Below are positions 14,993-24,700 of a stretch of DNA of 34,779 bases, in pieces. The stretch spans positions 1-34,779 of the forward strand of contig JAJRYF010000007.1 in assembly GCA_024275935.1 (NCBI GenBank), read 5' to 3'. Both the position numbers and the translations under genes were made by a program. The notes beneath the pieces are model-generated. The model did no database searches and had not been told where the DNA came from. It saw only the letters and a list, made by a program, of their open reading frames with translations. The stretch's first letter is position 1; each line of letters begins with the position of its first letter. Source of the DNA: Gammaproteobacteria bacterium (GTDB lineage: Bacteria > Pseudomonadota > Gammaproteobacteria > Xanthomonadales > SZUA-36).

Positions 14993-16921
14993 TTGAATGA
15001 TCTTGGAAAAAACCTAATTGTCTGGATTATCGTTGGCGCAGTTTTATTGTCGCTATTCTCCCACTTTGCCGATCCGCAGCAACCGGTGGAAGAGATTTCC
15101 TATACTAAATTTATAAGCGATGTTCGTTTGCAACGGGTCAGCAAGGTTAAGATTCAATCTAATGGCACCATGAATACCATTACCGGTGAGGGTTTTGATG
15201 GCAAAGTATTCACAACTAATGGCCCGCAAGATCCAAAGCTTGTCGATGACCTGCTTGAAAATAATGTAGAAATGGATGTGCAGCCGCCAGAAGGCGATTC
15301 TCTGTTATGGGAGTTGCTGATGAATTTTGTACCTATCTTGTTATTGGTAGGCCTGTGGGTGTTCTTTATGCGCCAGATGCAGGGCGGTGGCGGCAAGGGC
15401 GGGCCAATGTCATTTGGTAAAAGTCGGGCTAAATTACAAGGTGAGGACGAAATCAAAGTCACATTTGCAGATGTGGCTGGGATTGAAGAGGCCAAGGAAG
15501 AAGTATCTGAGTTGGTCGAGTTTTTACGCAGTCCTGGCAAGTTCCAGAAACTTGGCGGGCATATTCCCCGTGGTGTGCTAATGGTTGGCTCGCCCGGTAC
15601 CGGTAAAACGCTGTTAGCCAGAGCGATTGCGGGTGAAGCAAAAGTACCGTTTTTCTCTATCTCTGGCTCCGATTTTGTGGAAATGTTCGTTGGTGTTGGT
15701 GCCTCAAGAGTACGCGATATGTTTGAGACCGCCAAAAAACATGCCCCATGTATTATTTTCATTGACGAAATTGATGCAGTTGGTCGGCATCGTGGCGCTG
15801 GTCTTGGTGGCGGTCATGATGAGCGTGAGCAAACCTTGAACCAGTTATTGGTAGAGATGGATGGCTTTGAAGGTGGTGAGGGCGTAATAGTAATTGCGGC
15901 AACTAACCGTCCGGATGTGCTTGATCCAGCATTGCTACGCCCGGGGCGTTTTGATCGTCAGGTAGTAGTGCCGTTACCAGATTTGCGTGGCCGTGAGAAA
16001 ATTCTTGAGGTTCATATGAAGAAAGTACCCATAAATGAAACCGTTATCGCGCGCGATATAGCCCGTGGTACACCAGGTTTCTCAGGTGCTGACCTTGCCA
16101 ATTTGGTCAATGAGGCGGCACTATTCGCTGCGCGTAAAAACCGCAAAGATGTAAGTATGAAAGAGTTCGAGAAAGCCAAAGATAAAATCATGATGGGTGC
16201 TGAGCGCAGGTCGATGGTGATGTCAGAAAAAGAAAGAAAACTGACTGCTTATCACGAGGCTGGTCATGCCATTGTTGGGCGGACTGTACCTGATCATGAC
16301 CCGGTTTATAAAGTTAGTATAATTCCGCGTGGTCGGGCTTTGGGTGTAACTATGTTTCTGCCAGAGCAAGATCGCTATAGTCAATCCAAGCAAGGCCTGG
16401 AAAGTCAGCTAGCCAGCTTGTATGGAGGTCGGGTGGCCGAAGAAATTATTTTCGGGAAAGAATTTGTTACCACCGGGGCTTCCAATGACATTGAAAGAGC
16501 CACTGAAATTGCCCGTAATATGGTTACTCGTTGGGGTTTGTCCGCGGCTCTGGGTCCATTAACCTACGGCGAAGCTGACGAAGAAGTGTTTTTGGGCAGG
16601 TCTGTGACCCAGCATAAAACGGTTTCTGATGATACCGCCAGAGTGATAGATAAGGAAGTCAGAACATTTATAGAGACCGCCTATAAAAAAGCCACCGATA
16701 TTTTAGAGGACCATCGTGAAATTCTCGATATCATGGCCACGGCACTCTTGCGCTTTGAAACTATTGACCAACCTATGATTGATCAAATCATGTCCGGCAA
16801 AGCACCTGACCCACCGGCTGACTGGGATGAGGCCAGTCCCTCTGCTGATGACGATTCTGCAGCTGGCGATGACAAGCCGGCAGACGAGCCGGTGATTACG
16901 GATCCTGCAACTCAGCACTAA
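14993..16921 (+). CDS. ftsH: ATP-dependent membrane zinc protease FtsH
   Basis: FtsH degrades misfolded membrane proteins and regulatory proteins such as LpxC. Seen are TM1 (about 8-25), a periplasmic domain to ~98, and TM2 (about 99-120). The AAA module has Walker A GSPGTGKT, Walker [10 protein letters not shown] and the second region of homology ([20 protein letters not shown]). The peptidase motif is HEAGH ([10 protein letters not shown]). I chose a TTG start at 14993, giving (M)[10 protein letters not shown] as in other FtsH proteins, with GAGG 8 bases upstream. A GTG at 14984 is too close to that site. The length is 642 residues. folP follows after 14 bp. Confidence 0.97.
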   Translation: MNDLGKNLIVWIIVGAVLLSLFSHFADPQQPVEEISYTKFISDVRLQRVSKVKIQSNGTMNTITGEGFDGKVFTTNGPQDPKLVDDLLENNVEMDVQPPEGDSLLWELLMNFVPILLLVGLWVFFMRQMQGGGGKGGPMSFGKSRAKLQGEDEIKVTFADVAGIEEAKEEVSELVEFLRSPGKFQKLGGHIPRGVLMVGSPGTGKTLLARAIAGEAKVPFFSISGSDFVEMFVGVGASRVRDMFETAKKHAPCIIFIDEIDAVGRHRGAGLGGGHDEREQTLNQLLVEMDGFEGGEGVIVIAATNRPDVLDPALLRPGRFDRQVVVPLPDLRGREKILEVHMKKVPINETVIARDIARGTPGFSGADLANLVNEAALFAARKNRKDVSMKEFEKAKDKIMMGAERRSMVMSEKERKLTAYHEAGHAIVGRTVPDHDPVYKVSIIPRGRALGVTMFLPEQDRYSQSKQGLESQLASLYGGRVAEEIIFGKEFVTTGASNDIERATEIARNMVTRWGLSAALGPLTYGEADEEVFLGRSVTQHKTVSDDTARVIDKEVRTFIETAYKKATDILEDHREILDIMATALLRFETIDQPMIDQIMSGKAPDPPADWDEASPSADDDSAAGDDKPADEPVITDPATQH

Positions 16922-16935
16922 TTAACTACCAGACC

Positions 16936-17772
16936 ATGCGCAAAAAACTTGATTTTCATGGTCGCAAATTAAGTCTTAAGCACCCTCTGGTCATGGGGGT
17001 GCTAAATATTACCAGTGATTCTTTTTCTGATGGTGGTCAATGGTTGCACCAGAATGCCGCCTTGGAACAAGCCCGACTTATGGCTGCTCAAGGTGCTGCT
17101 ATTATTGATATCGGAGGTGAGTCTACTCGCCCTGGGGCCGTTCCAGTTAGTCTGCAAGAAGAGTTGGATCGGGTGCTTCCAGTTATTGAGTCGTTAGTGG
17201 CTGATATTGATATTCCAATTTCTATTGATACATCAAAAGCTAAGGTGATGACCGCAGCTGTGACTGCCGGTGCGGGTATGATCAATGATGTCTGGGCTTT
17301 GCGTCAACCAGGCGCCTTGCAGGCTGCCGCTGAGGCTAAAGTACCGGTTTGCCTAATGCATATGCTGGGCGAGCCTGGCAGTATGCAAGTGCAGCCCGAT
17401 TACCACGCTGTGGTGGATGATATAAGTTGGTTCTTTGCTGAGCGCATAACCGCGGCTAATGAGGCGGGGATTAAACGCAAGAACCTGCTGTTGGACCCCG
17501 GATTTGGGTTTGGCAAGAATTTACAGCACAACCTTAGTTTATTGGCAAACTTATCAGCCTTTGAAAGTTTCGATTTGCCGCTTTTGGTGGGGCTTTCCAG
17601 AAAATCAATGCTGGGACAAATAACCGGATGTGCCGTGGATAAACGCCTGCCAGCGGGTTTGGCTGCCGCCTCCATTGCAGTGCTGCAAGGTGCTAAAATA
17701 GTACGCACACATGATGTCGCAGCAACTGTACAGGCTTTGCAGGTGTGCGCTGCGGTGATGAACACTAAATAG
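16936..17772 (+). CDS. folP: Dihydropteroate synthase
   Basis: FolP condenses p-aminobenzoate with hydroxymethyl-dihydropterin diphosphate in folate synthesis. It is the sulfonamide target. The signatures are VMGVLNITSDSFSDGGQW near residue 20, IDIGGESTRPGA, PISIDTSKAKV, LLDPGFGFGKN and LVGLSRKSML. At 278 residues it is normal length. It sits between ftsH and glmM, as in E. coli, with short gaps. Confidence 0.97.
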   Translation: MRKKLDFHGRKLSLKHPLVMGVLNITSDSFSDGGQWLHQNAALEQARLMAAQGAAIIDIGGESTRPGAVPVSLQEELDRVLPVIESLVADIDIPISIDTSKAKVMTAAVTAGAGMINDVWALRQPGALQAAAEAKVPVCLMHMLGEPGSMQVQPDYHAVVDDISWFFAERITAANEAGIKRKNLLLDPGFGFGKNLQHNLSLLANLSAFESFDLPLLVGLSRKSMLGQITGCAVDKRLPAGLAAASIAVLQGAKIVRTHDVAATVQALQVCAAVMNTK

Positions 17773-17783
17773 TGGATAACTAA

Positions 17784-19124
17784 ATGGGTAAGTATTTTGG
17801 TACAGATGGAATTCGTGGGCGGGTAGGGCAAGCTCCGATTACCGCTGATTTTATGCTGCGTCTGGGGCGGGCGGCAGGCCAGGTGCTGGCGGCTAACGAT
17901 AAACGCTCGGTGGTTATTGGTAAAGATACCCGGATATCCGGGTATATGTTTGAATCTGCCCTGGAATCTGGTTTGGCGGCTGCGGGTGCAAATGTCGCTT
18001 TATTAGGCCCGATGCCGACCCCGGCAGTAGCCTATTTAACTCGAACCCTGTATGCCTGTGCGGGCATCGTTATAAGCGCCTCACATAATCCATACTACGA
18101 TAATGGCATCAAGTTTTTCTCTGCTAGTGGTGAAAAACTGCCGAATGATATTCAGGCTGAAATTGAAGCGGCAATTGACACCCCATTTACTACCGTAGAG
18201 TCTGCCAATATGGGCAAGGCTAGACGGATTGAAGATGCAGCTGGCCGTTATATTGAATTTTGCAAGGGCACTTTACCTTTTGGAGTGCAATTAAACGGTC
18301 TGAAAATAGTCGTCGACTGTGCCAATGGAGCTACCTACAAAGTGGGCCCGGCGGTATTGCGCGAACTAGGTGCTAAAGTAATCCCCATAGCTAACCATCC
18401 TGATGGGCTGAACATTAATGTTGACTGTGGTTCTACCCATATGCAGCAATTGGCAGAAAGTGTGCTTGAAAATAAAGCTGATATTGGTATTGCCTTTGAT
18501 GGTGATGGCGACCGGGTGCTGATGGTTGATCATCACGGCGAGCAGGTTGATGGTGATCAGCTATTGTTTGTTCTTGCTGTAGCCAGGCATGCTGCCGGGA
18601 CTCTGGGTGGCGGTGTAATTGGTACTGTAATGAGTAATCTTGGTTTGGAGCAGTCGCTGAAGCAACAAGGCATTGGTTTTGACCGCACCCAAGTTGGCGA
18701 TCGCTTTGTCCACCAGCGGTTGGTAGAAAAAGGCCTGTTGATTGGGGGCGAGTCTTCCGGTCATATTCTGTGCCTCGACCGCACCAGCACCGGTGATGGA
18801 ATTATATCGGCCCTGCATGTTTTGGAAGTATTGGTGGAAACTGGCAAGAGTCTTAGAGAGCTCATCTCTGGCATGCAGCGTTTTCCACAAATAATGCTGA
18901 ATGTTCCAGTAACTGGAGATGCTACAGAGAAACTAACCGCCAATAGCAAGATTGCAGCCGCAGCACAAAAAGTTGAAACCGAGCTGGCTGACAAAGGCCG
19001 CTTGATTCTGCGCGCATCCGGTACCGAGCCACTGGTCAGGGTCACAGTTGAGGGTGAGAATAAGCAACAGGTTGAACAATTGGCACAAGAACTGGCCGAT
19101 ATGATTGCTCGGGAGCTTGGTTAA
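17784..19124 (+). CDS. glmM: Phosphoglucosamine mutase
   Basis: GlmM converts glucosamine-6-phosphate to glucosamine-1-phosphate for peptidoglycan and LPS. The N-terminus is [14 protein letters not shown]. The active-site phosphoserine loop is [17 protein letters not shown], with the Mg site DGDGDR, sugar-binding GGESSGH and phosphate-binding [11 protein letters not shown]. The 446 residues match the family. It starts 11 bases after folP. Confidence 0.97.
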   Translation: MGKYFGTDGIRGRVGQAPITADFMLRLGRAAGQVLAANDKRSVVIGKDTRISGYMFESALESGLAAAGANVALLGPMPTPAVAYLTRTLYACAGIVISASHNPYYDNGIKFFSASGEKLPNDIQAEIEAAIDTPFTTVESANMGKARRIEDAAGRYIEFCKGTLPFGVQLNGLKIVVDCANGATYKVGPAVLRELGAKVIPIANHPDGLNINVDCGSTHMQQLAESVLENKADIGIAFDGDGDRVLMVDHHGEQVDGDQLLFVLAVARHAAGTLGGGVIGTVMSNLGLEQSLKQQGIGFDRTQVGDRFVHQRLVEKGLLIGGESSGHILCLDRTSTGDGIISALHVLEVLVETGKSLRELISGMQRFPQIMLNVPVTGDATEKLTANSKIAAAAQKVETELADKGRLILRASGTEPLVRVTVEGENKQQVEQLAQELADMIARELG

Positions 19125-19177
19125 TAATTAGCCTGCCTTCTGAAAGAATCCTGATTGCGGCATAGTAATAACAATTG

Positions 19178-20308
19178 ATGAATTTATTAACAGTTGAATT
19201 TTCAGATAACCGCATTTATGGCCTGGATATTCTTCGGGCATTGGCGATATTTTTTGTAGTTTACAGTCACGGCACTAACCTATTTAGCAGCGTGACGCTT
19301 ATCCATGTTTTACGCGTGCCAATAATCGATGGAGTATCAATATTTTTCGTCTTAAGTGGGTTCTTGATTGGCGGTATTCTAATTAAAATTGTAGAAACGA
19401 GTGGTGCTGGCAGGTCTTCTTTATTTGGTTTCTGGAAGCGGCGCTGGTGGCGTACGCTGCCGAATTATTTTCTGATATTTATTCTTGTTTATTACCTGTT
19501 TGATGGCATCTCGAAAATCGACTTTGTAGACTACTTGCTATTTTTGCAAAATTTTAACTCACCACACCCTTCTTTTTTTGTTGAAGCATGGAGCTTGTCT
19601 GTTGAGGAGTGGTTTTACCTTTTAATCCCAGCGGGTATTTTTCTGGTTATTAAGCTTGGTTTGAAACCTAAGTTGTCGGTATTATTGGTGATTGTAGCCA
19701 TAATTGTCGGTTCAATTGGCGTCCGCTACTACAAGTTTAGTATCGGTGATATAGATACTTTATTTGCCTGGGATGTATTGTTAAGAAAACAGGTTCTTAC
19801 CCGTATGGATAGCATAATGTTTGGTGTGCTTGGTGTCTATATAGGGTTTTATTACAGAGGTTTATGGCTCAGGTACAAAAAAGAATTGCTGCTCATTGGA
19901 ATTGCAGTTCTTGTTATTCACAAGTTAACTTTGTTACTTCGGGAACCATTGGGTTTTGAGTTTAATTTGTATTACAGTGTGTTTTCTTTTTCATTGATGT
20001 CATTAGGGGTATTAATGCTTTTACCTTTTTTGAGTGACTACAAGAAAGGCAGTGGCAAATTGTACCGTGCAGTTACGGTGCTAAGTATTATTTCATACTC
20101 GGTTTATCTAATTCACCTGACTTTGGTGCAGTTTTATTTCTTACCCAAGTTTCTTCAGTGGCAGCCGCTGCCTTTAGATGGGCTGGCGCTACAGTTGCTA
20201 GCCTATGCCTTTTACTGGAGCCTGTCGATTTTTGGCGCAATTATCTTATATAAATACTATGAAGCTCCTTTTACTCGATTAAGAGATAAGACCTGGTTTA
20301 AGTCCTAG
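19178..20308 (+). CDS. Acyltransferase-3 family membrane protein (OafA-like)
   Basis: The 376-residue product has about ten membrane helices. The family motif near the N-terminus is IYGLDILRALAIFFVVYSHG, with the conserved Arg and His; SVEEWFYLLIP lies near residue 140. Such proteins O-acetylate or otherwise acylate surface sugars, lipids or peptidoglycan; the substrate here is unknown. The base composition is visibly more AT-rich than the flanking genes. The gene stands where many gammaproteobacteria have tpiA-secG after glmM, so a later insertion is likely. ATG 19178 was used; a TTG directly before it is in frame. No clear ribosome-binding site. Confidence 0.88.
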   Translation: MNLLTVEFSDNRIYGLDILRALAIFFVVYSHGTNLFSSVTLIHVLRVPIIDGVSIFFVLSGFLIGGILIKIVETSGAGRSSLFGFWKRRWWRTLPNYFLIFILVYYLFDGISKIDFVDYLLFLQNFNSPHPSFFVEAWSLSVEEWFYLLIPAGIFLVIKLGLKPKLSVLLVIVAIIVGSIGVRYYKFSIGDIDTLFAWDVLLRKQVLTRMDSIMFGVLGVYIGFYYRGLWLRYKKELLLIGIAVLVIHKLTLLLREPLGFEFNLYYSVFSFSLMSLGVLMLLPFLSDYKKGSGKLYRAVTVLSIISYSVYLIHLTLVQFYFLPKFLQWQPLPLDGLALQLLAYAFYWSLSIFGAIILYKYYEAPFTRLRDKTWFKS

Positions 20309-20328
20309 GGCTGGAGTTCGGGTTTGAT

Positions 20329-20357
20329 TTGAACGCCCTTCCTAGAAAGCGTATAAT
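20329..20357 (+). promoter_or_regulatory. Sigma-70 promoter of the pantothenate/CoA operon
   Basis: The -35 box is TTGAAC (20329-20334) and the -10 box is a consensus TATAAT (20352-20357), with a 17-base spacer. Transcription would start near 20364, giving a leader of roughly 45 bases before the first gene. Confidence 0.7.
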
Positions 20358-20391
20358 ACACCTTCGGACTTGATCCTTAATCGACAGGTAC

Positions 20392-20410
20392 CTAAAGGAG
20401 TTTCCTTAAG
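20392..20410 (+). promoter_or_regulatory. Hairpin containing the ribosome-binding site of the CoA operon
   Basis: CTAAAGGA (20392-20399) faces TCCTTAAG (20403-20410), pairing at 7 of 8 positions across a 3-base loop. The arms include the AAGGAG Shine-Dalgarno, and the ATG follows at once. In the mRNA the strongest ribosome-binding element of the operon would be folded. A translational control point is possible but not shown. Confidence 0.45.
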
Positions 20411-21148
20411 ATGACAACACACTACACCGTCATTGGTGGCGGTCGTCTGGCTCGCCATTTTGCACATTATTTCTCGCTTCTGGGGATTGCCTTTAATCAA
20501 TGGCAGCGGGCAAGCGATAGTAGCGCATCCTTATCGGAAAAACTGACAGCTTGCAGCCATGTATTGCTGCTGATAAGCGATTCTGCAATTCCCGAGTTTT
20601 TGCAAGAGCACCCATATATACGCGAGAAAACTATTATCCATTGCTCCGGGGCGCACAGTTTTCCTGGCCTTGCCGGGGTACATCCATTGATGTCGTTTGG
20701 TGAAGAACTTTATCCGCTGTCTACTTATGTATCTATACCGATGGTCTGTGAACAAAGCGATCTGCCTGGGAGCCTGTTTGAAGATTTGTTTCCACAGTTA
20801 GATAACCCGGTTTACAGCATCACCAAGGAGCAGAAGCCACGCTACCATGCCTATTGTGTAAGCGCCGGTAATCTCACGCAGATTATCATGCAATATAGCT
20901 CGGCTGGCATTGAAAATATGGGCTTACCAGCGGAGATTCTGCACGGCTATTTAAGGCAAAGCCTGGGAAACTATATCAATCAAGGTGCGGCTGCTCTAAC
21001 TGGCCCAATTGCACGAGCAGACCAGCTTACTATTGATGCCAACCTTATCGCACTTAAAGGCCAGCCGCTGGAAGCTATTTATCGACAGATTGCTAAACAT
21101 TATCAGAGTGCTGAAAGGCCGGTTGAGCACAAGGAGCTGGCGGCATGA
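20411..21148 (+). CDS. Rossmann-like/DUF2520 dehydrogenase, candidate ketopantoate reductase (PanG-like)
   Basis: The 245-residue product begins with a dinucleotide-binding fold (YTVIGGGRLARHFAHYF, G8-G10). CSHVLLLISDSAIPEF and IIHCSGAHSF are typical of the DUF2520 group of the 6-phosphogluconate dehydrogenase-like superfamily. The second half is helical (KPRYHAYCVSAGNL, NYINQGAAALTGPIARAD). It overlaps panB by 4 bp and is the first gene of the pan/coa operon, which otherwise lacks the pantoate-forming step. Francisella uses a non-PanE reductase, PanG, from a similar locus. I infer the same role here; the family link to PanG is from memory. Confidence 0.7.
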   Translation: MTTHYTVIGGGRLARHFAHYFSLLGIAFNQWQRASDSSASLSEKLTACSHVLLLISDSAIPEFLQEHPYIREKTIIHCSGAHSFPGLAGVHPLMSFGEELYPLSTYVSIPMVCEQSDLPGSLFEDLFPQLDNPVYSITKEQKPRYHAYCVSAGNLTQIIMQYSSAGIENMGLPAEILHGYLRQSLGNYINQGAAALTGPIARADQLTIDANLIALKGQPLEAIYRQIAKHYQSAERPVEHKELAA

Positions 21149-21933
21149 ATATTTTAGAGTTAAATGCACGCAAAGCTGCTGGCGAGAAATTGGTAATGTT
21201 GACCTGTTATGACTATTGGTCAGCAAAGCTGTTGCACCGGGCAGATGTGGATATGTTATTGGTGGGCGACTCTTTGGCAATGGTAATGTATGGCCATAGC
21301 AGTACTTTGCCTGCCGATACTGAGATGATGGCTCGCCATACCGAGATGGTAAGTCGAGGGGCTGTAGATAAATTCATTGTTTCTGATTTACCATTCCTAA
21401 GTTATCGCGGAGATTTGCAAACCACTATGGATGCGGTGGGTAGTTTGATGCGTGCAGGCGCACAGGCGGTCAAGCTGGAAGGCATAGCTGGCAATGAAGC
21501 GTGTATTGCGCATATTGTGCAGTCTGGGGTGCCGGTGATGGCGCATTTGGGCCTTACTCCTCAGTCCGTGAATACACTAGGCGGGTTTAAGGTGCAAGCC
21601 AGAGACGCTGCTGCCAGCCAGCAATTATTGCAAGATGCACGCAAAGCTGAAGCACTGGGTTGTTTTTCTTTGGTGCTTGAGTGTGTACCCGCGCAACTTG
21701 CTGCTAGTGTCAGTGAAGCATTAACAATCCCGGTAATCGGAATTGGGGCCGGGGCTGAGGTAGACGGGCAGGTTTTGGTGTTACACGATATGCTGGGTTT
21801 GAGCGGTGATTTTAAGCCAAAGTTTTTACGCCGCTACTTAAATGGTGATGATTTGATTGTCGATGCTATAAATCAGTATTCTGCGGATACGCGTAGTGGC
21901 GACTTTCCCGCTGTCGATGAAGCTTATTCCTGA
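21145..21933 (+). CDS. panB: 3-methyl-2-oxobutanoate hydroxymethyltransferase
   Basis: PanB transfers a hydroxymethyl group from 5,10-methylene-THF to ketoisovalerate, giving ketopantoate. The 262 residues include LVMLTCYDYWSA, the metal site VDMLLVGDSLAMVMYGH, AVKLEG, PVMAHLGLTPQSV and LVLECVP. IGIGAGAEVDGQVLVLHDML is also present. The start overlaps the previous gene (ATGA), and the stop overlaps panC by one base. Confidence 0.97.
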   Translation: MNILELNARKAAGEKLVMLTCYDYWSAKLLHRADVDMLLVGDSLAMVMYGHSSTLPADTEMMARHTEMVSRGAVDKFIVSDLPFLSYRGDLQTTMDAVGSLMRAGAQAVKLEGIAGNEACIAHIVQSGVPVMAHLGLTPQSVNTLGGFKVQARDAAASQQLLQDARKAEALGCFSLVLECVPAQLAASVSEALTIPVIGIGAGAEVDGQVLVLHDMLGLSGDFKPKFLRRYLNGDDLIVDAINQYSADTRSGDFPAVDEAYS

Positions 21934-22706
21934 TGCGGGTATTTAAACTACTGCCAGACTGGCAAGCCTGGCGCGCAAAACAAACTCAGAGCATTGGTTT
22001 TGTGGCCACTATGGGGGCTTTACATGCAGGTCACTTAGCGCTGGTAAAAGAGTCGCTGGCCAATAATGATATAACCGTAGTAAGCATTTTCATTAACCCG
22101 ACTCAGTTTGATCAGGCAGCAGACCTTGATGCCTATCCACAGCAGTTAGATCAGGACTTGACCATGCTGGAAGCAGTTGGAGTAACTGCAGTGTTGGTGC
22201 CTGAAAGCACGCAGATTTATGTTGATAATCAAGTGTATAAAGTCACAGAGTCCAAACTTAGCCTTGACCTTTGTGGAGAATACCGGCCAGGGCATTTTGA
22301 TGGGATGCTTACAGTGGTAATGCGTTTATTTAGCCTGGTACAGCCGCAGCGAGCTTATTTTGGTGAAAAAGACTGGCAGCAGTTGCAGCTTATTACTGGC
22401 ATGGTCAAAGCTTTTTTTATCTCGGTTGAAATAGTCGCGGTAGCAACTATGCGCGAGGTTGACGGGCTGGCGATGAGTTCACGAAATATACGTTTATCGG
22501 CAAGCGAAAGGATTGCCGCAGCAAGCTTTCCGGCAATCTTGAAAACCGCAAGCAGTGCCGAGAGTGCGGTTCGAGAACTTATAGAGGCTGGCTTTAAAGT
22601 AGATTATGTAAAGGATATGAAAGCAGCTGGTAGCTTACACAGACTAGCAGCGGTTCATTTAGGAAAGACCAGGTTGATAGATAATATCGGGTTGGGGCAT
22701 GAGTAA
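21933..22706 (+). CDS. panC: Pantothenate synthetase
   Basis: PanC ligates pantoate and beta-alanine with ATP. The 257-residue product has the nucleotidyltransferase HIGH-like loop ATMGALHAGHLALV, FINPTQFDQ and the ATP/pantoate site RPGHFDGMLTVVMRLF. YFGEKDWQQLQLI and the C-terminal loop LAMSSRN are also seen. It is about 20 residues shorter than E. coli PanC, mostly in the C-terminal domain, with no motif missing. It overlaps coaBC by 8 bp. Confidence 0.95.
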   Translation: MRVFKLLPDWQAWRAKQTQSIGFVATMGALHAGHLALVKESLANNDITVVSIFINPTQFDQAADLDAYPQQLDQDLTMLEAVGVTAVLVPESTQIYVDNQVYKVTESKLSLDLCGEYRPGHFDGMLTVVMRLFSLVQPQRAYFGEKDWQQLQLITGMVKAFFISVEIVAVATMREVDGLAMSSRNIRLSASERIAAASFPAILKTASSAESAVRELIEAGFKVDYVKDMKAAGSLHRLAAVHLGKTRLIDNIGLGHE

Positions 22707-23895
22707 TATTTTATTGATAATGTCAGGCTCGATTGCCTGCGAGAAAGCCGCTAAGCTTATCTCTGCCTGGCATGATCGTGGAGACAAGGTGCGGTTAATA
22801 CTAACCAGCAGTGCGCAAAACTTTATAGCAGATGATGCTCTGGAACTAGCGCTTGAGAAAACCTATACCAATACTTTTGCTGCCGGTGAGGAGATGGCGC
22901 ATATCGACCTTGGGCACTGGGCTGACCAGATCGTGGTGGCCCCGGCAACTGCGAACCTGATCAACAAACTTGCAGCCGGGATAGCAGATGATATGGCCAG
23001 CACTACATTGCTGGCGGCCTATGGGCTGAATAAACCGGTGTTTATCGCACCAGCCATGAATACGCGTATGCTAGAGCACCCGGCAACTCAGTCTAGTCTG
23101 TATAAGTTGCATGGTTGGGGTTATAAGGTACTGCCTACTGGTGTTGGAGCGCTTGCCTGTGGTGAGCTTGGTCAGGGTCGGCTGGCTGAACCAGGTGAGA
23201 TTATGGCGTGGATTGATGCTGACCTATCAATGCCGGGTAAAGGTAGACTTTTAATCACAATTGGCGGTACTCGTGAGGCTATCGACAGTGTTCGCTATAT
23301 TGGTAATAGTAGTAGCGGAGCCACTGGTTCCAAGTTGGCAGACTATTTCTCACAGGCAGGTTATGCCGTAACAGCTGTATGTGCCAAACATGGAAACAAA
23401 CCACAACTTGCTAACTGTTTAGAATATCTAAGCTTTGAAGATTTAGCCCAGCTATTGGAGTCTCAGCTGGCTGAGAATGAATATACGGCGGTAATTCATA
23501 CAGCAGCAGTTAGTGATTATTCGGTTGCCAAGTTGTTAGATGCTGACGGGGAAAAGTTAGGTCGGTCGGGAAAATTAAGTAGCAAAGATGGTTTGCAGAT
23601 AGTTCTGGCGGCTAATCCAAAATTATTAAACCAGTTACGAGCTTGGTCAAAAAACTCTGGGGTCAAAGTAGTTGCTTTCAAACTCACAGACTCAGGCAAC
23701 AAAAATGCGCAGCAAGCGGCGATTATGCAATTGCTGCAGGCAGAGGAGGTCGATGCGGTGGTGCATAACGATCTTGCAGAAATAGACGAGCAGCAGCATT
23801 TGTTTCATTTTTATTATGGTGCTGAAAGTGAAAATTACTCTGGAGCTATGCAGTTGGCTGCAGGGCTTGAAGAGTGGTTAGAGGAGAGAAAATGA
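22699..23895 (+). CDS. coaBC: Bifunctional phosphopantothenoylcysteine decarboxylase / phosphopantothenate-cysteine ligase
   Basis: The N-terminal flavoprotein (CoaC, about 1-180) has the [11 protein letters not shown] loop, active-site His in HIDLGHWAD, the substrate clamp PAMNTRM and Cys in ACGELGQGR. The C-terminal ligase (CoaB, about 185-398) has [26 protein letters not shown] and AAVSDYSV. The two domains supply steps 2 and 3 of CoA synthesis. In most gammaproteobacteria coaBC (dfp) lies beside dut/radC, so this position in a pan-coaX operon is less usual. It overlaps coaX by 4 bp (ATGA). Confidence 0.93.
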   Translation: MSNILLIMSGSIACEKAAKLISAWHDRGDKVRLILTSSAQNFIADDALELALEKTYTNTFAAGEEMAHIDLGHWADQIVVAPATANLINKLAAGIADDMASTTLLAAYGLNKPVFIAPAMNTRMLEHPATQSSLYKLHGWGYKVLPTGVGALACGELGQGRLAEPGEIMAWIDADLSMPGKGRLLITIGGTREAIDSVRYIGNSSSGATGSKLADYFSQAGYAVTAVCAKHGNKPQLANCLEYLSFEDLAQLLESQLAENEYTAVIHTAAVSDYSVAKLLDADGEKLGRSGKLSSKDGLQIVLAANPKLLNQLRAWSKNSGVKVVAFKLTDSGNKNAQQAAIMQLLQAEEVDAVVHNDLAEIDEQQHLFHFYYGAESENYSGAMQLAAGLEEWLEERK

Positions 23896-24665
23896 TTTTA
23901 TGCCTGGATATAGGTAATAGCCATATTTATGGCGGAGTGTTCGCGCAGGATAAGTTGTTGCTGCAGTTCAGGAAAAGCTCAAAAACCGGGGCATCATCAG
24001 ATGAATATGGCCTGTTTTTGCGGGCTGTGCTTAGGGAAAACCAAATTGACCCGGATAAAATTCAGCATATCTCCATTTGTAATGTGGTACCGGAAGTACA
24101 GTACCCGGTGAGCGCCGCTAGCCAGAAGTATTTCAATATTGCGCCTTTTATTCTTCAGGCAGGGGTTAAAACCGGGTTGAAAATAAAATATCGTAATCCT
24201 TTGGAAGTCGGGGCTGACAGGATTGCTAATGCAATTGCAGTTACTGGCCTTTTTCCGAATGAGAATGTGGTGATAATTGATTTGGGAACAGCAACTACAT
24301 TTTGCTTAGTCACCAAAGATAAAAGTTACCAGGGCGGGGTGATTTTGCCCGGGCTGAAACTTTCTATGGCAGCCTTGAGTAGTGGTGCTTCGCGGCTCGG
24401 GAGCGTTGAGATAGTTCGCCCTGAGGCATGTCTGGGGCGGGCAACTGCCGATAGTATTCAATCTGGATTGTTTAACGGGCATTTGGGGGCAATGCGGGAA
24501 ATTATTTCCCAAATTCAGCAACAGGAATTATCTGGAGAAGAAGTAAGAGTGATCGGTACCGGAGGGTTTACAAACTTGTTTGCTGAGGTGGATATATTTG
24601 ATGAAGTTATTCCGGATTTGGTGCTGAAGGGCCTGTTTTTGGCGCAGAAAATGAACCTGGATTAA
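23892..24665 (+). CDS. coaX: Type III pantothenate kinase
   Basis: CoaX phosphorylates pantothenate, the first step of CoA synthesis. It belongs to the acetate-kinase/Hsp70 fold and, unlike CoaA, is not feedback-inhibited by CoA. Motifs are [48 protein letters not shown] and VIGTGGF. ATG 23892 gives [10 protein letters not shown], with GAGGAGAG upstream. The longer GTG start at 23874 is not needed. It is the last gene of the operon, closed by a palindrome. Confidence 0.95.
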   Translation: MILCLDIGNSHIYGGVFAQDKLLLQFRKSSKTGASSDEYGLFLRAVLRENQIDPDKIQHISICNVVPEVQYPVSAASQKYFNIAPFILQAGVKTGLKIKYRNPLEVGADRIANAIAVTGLFPNENVVIIDLGTATTFCLVTKDKSYQGGVILPGLKLSMAALSSGASRLGSVEIVRPEACLGRATADSIQSGLFNGHLGAMREIISQIQQQELSGEEVRVIGTGGFTNLFAEVDIFDEVIPDLVLKGLFLAQKMNLD

Positions 24666-24666
24666 C

Positions 24667-24690
24667 CCGGGCAAGAGAATTCTTGCCCGG
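24667..24690. terminator. Probable terminator between coaX and the DUF481 gene
   Basis: CCGGGCAA (24667-24674) and TTGCCCGG (24683-24690) form a perfect 8-bp GC-rich stem around a GAATTC-containing loop. The T-run is weak (ATTCTGT). It sits between two convergent genes and could serve both. Confidence 0.65.
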
Positions 24691-24700
24691 ATTCTGTAAG

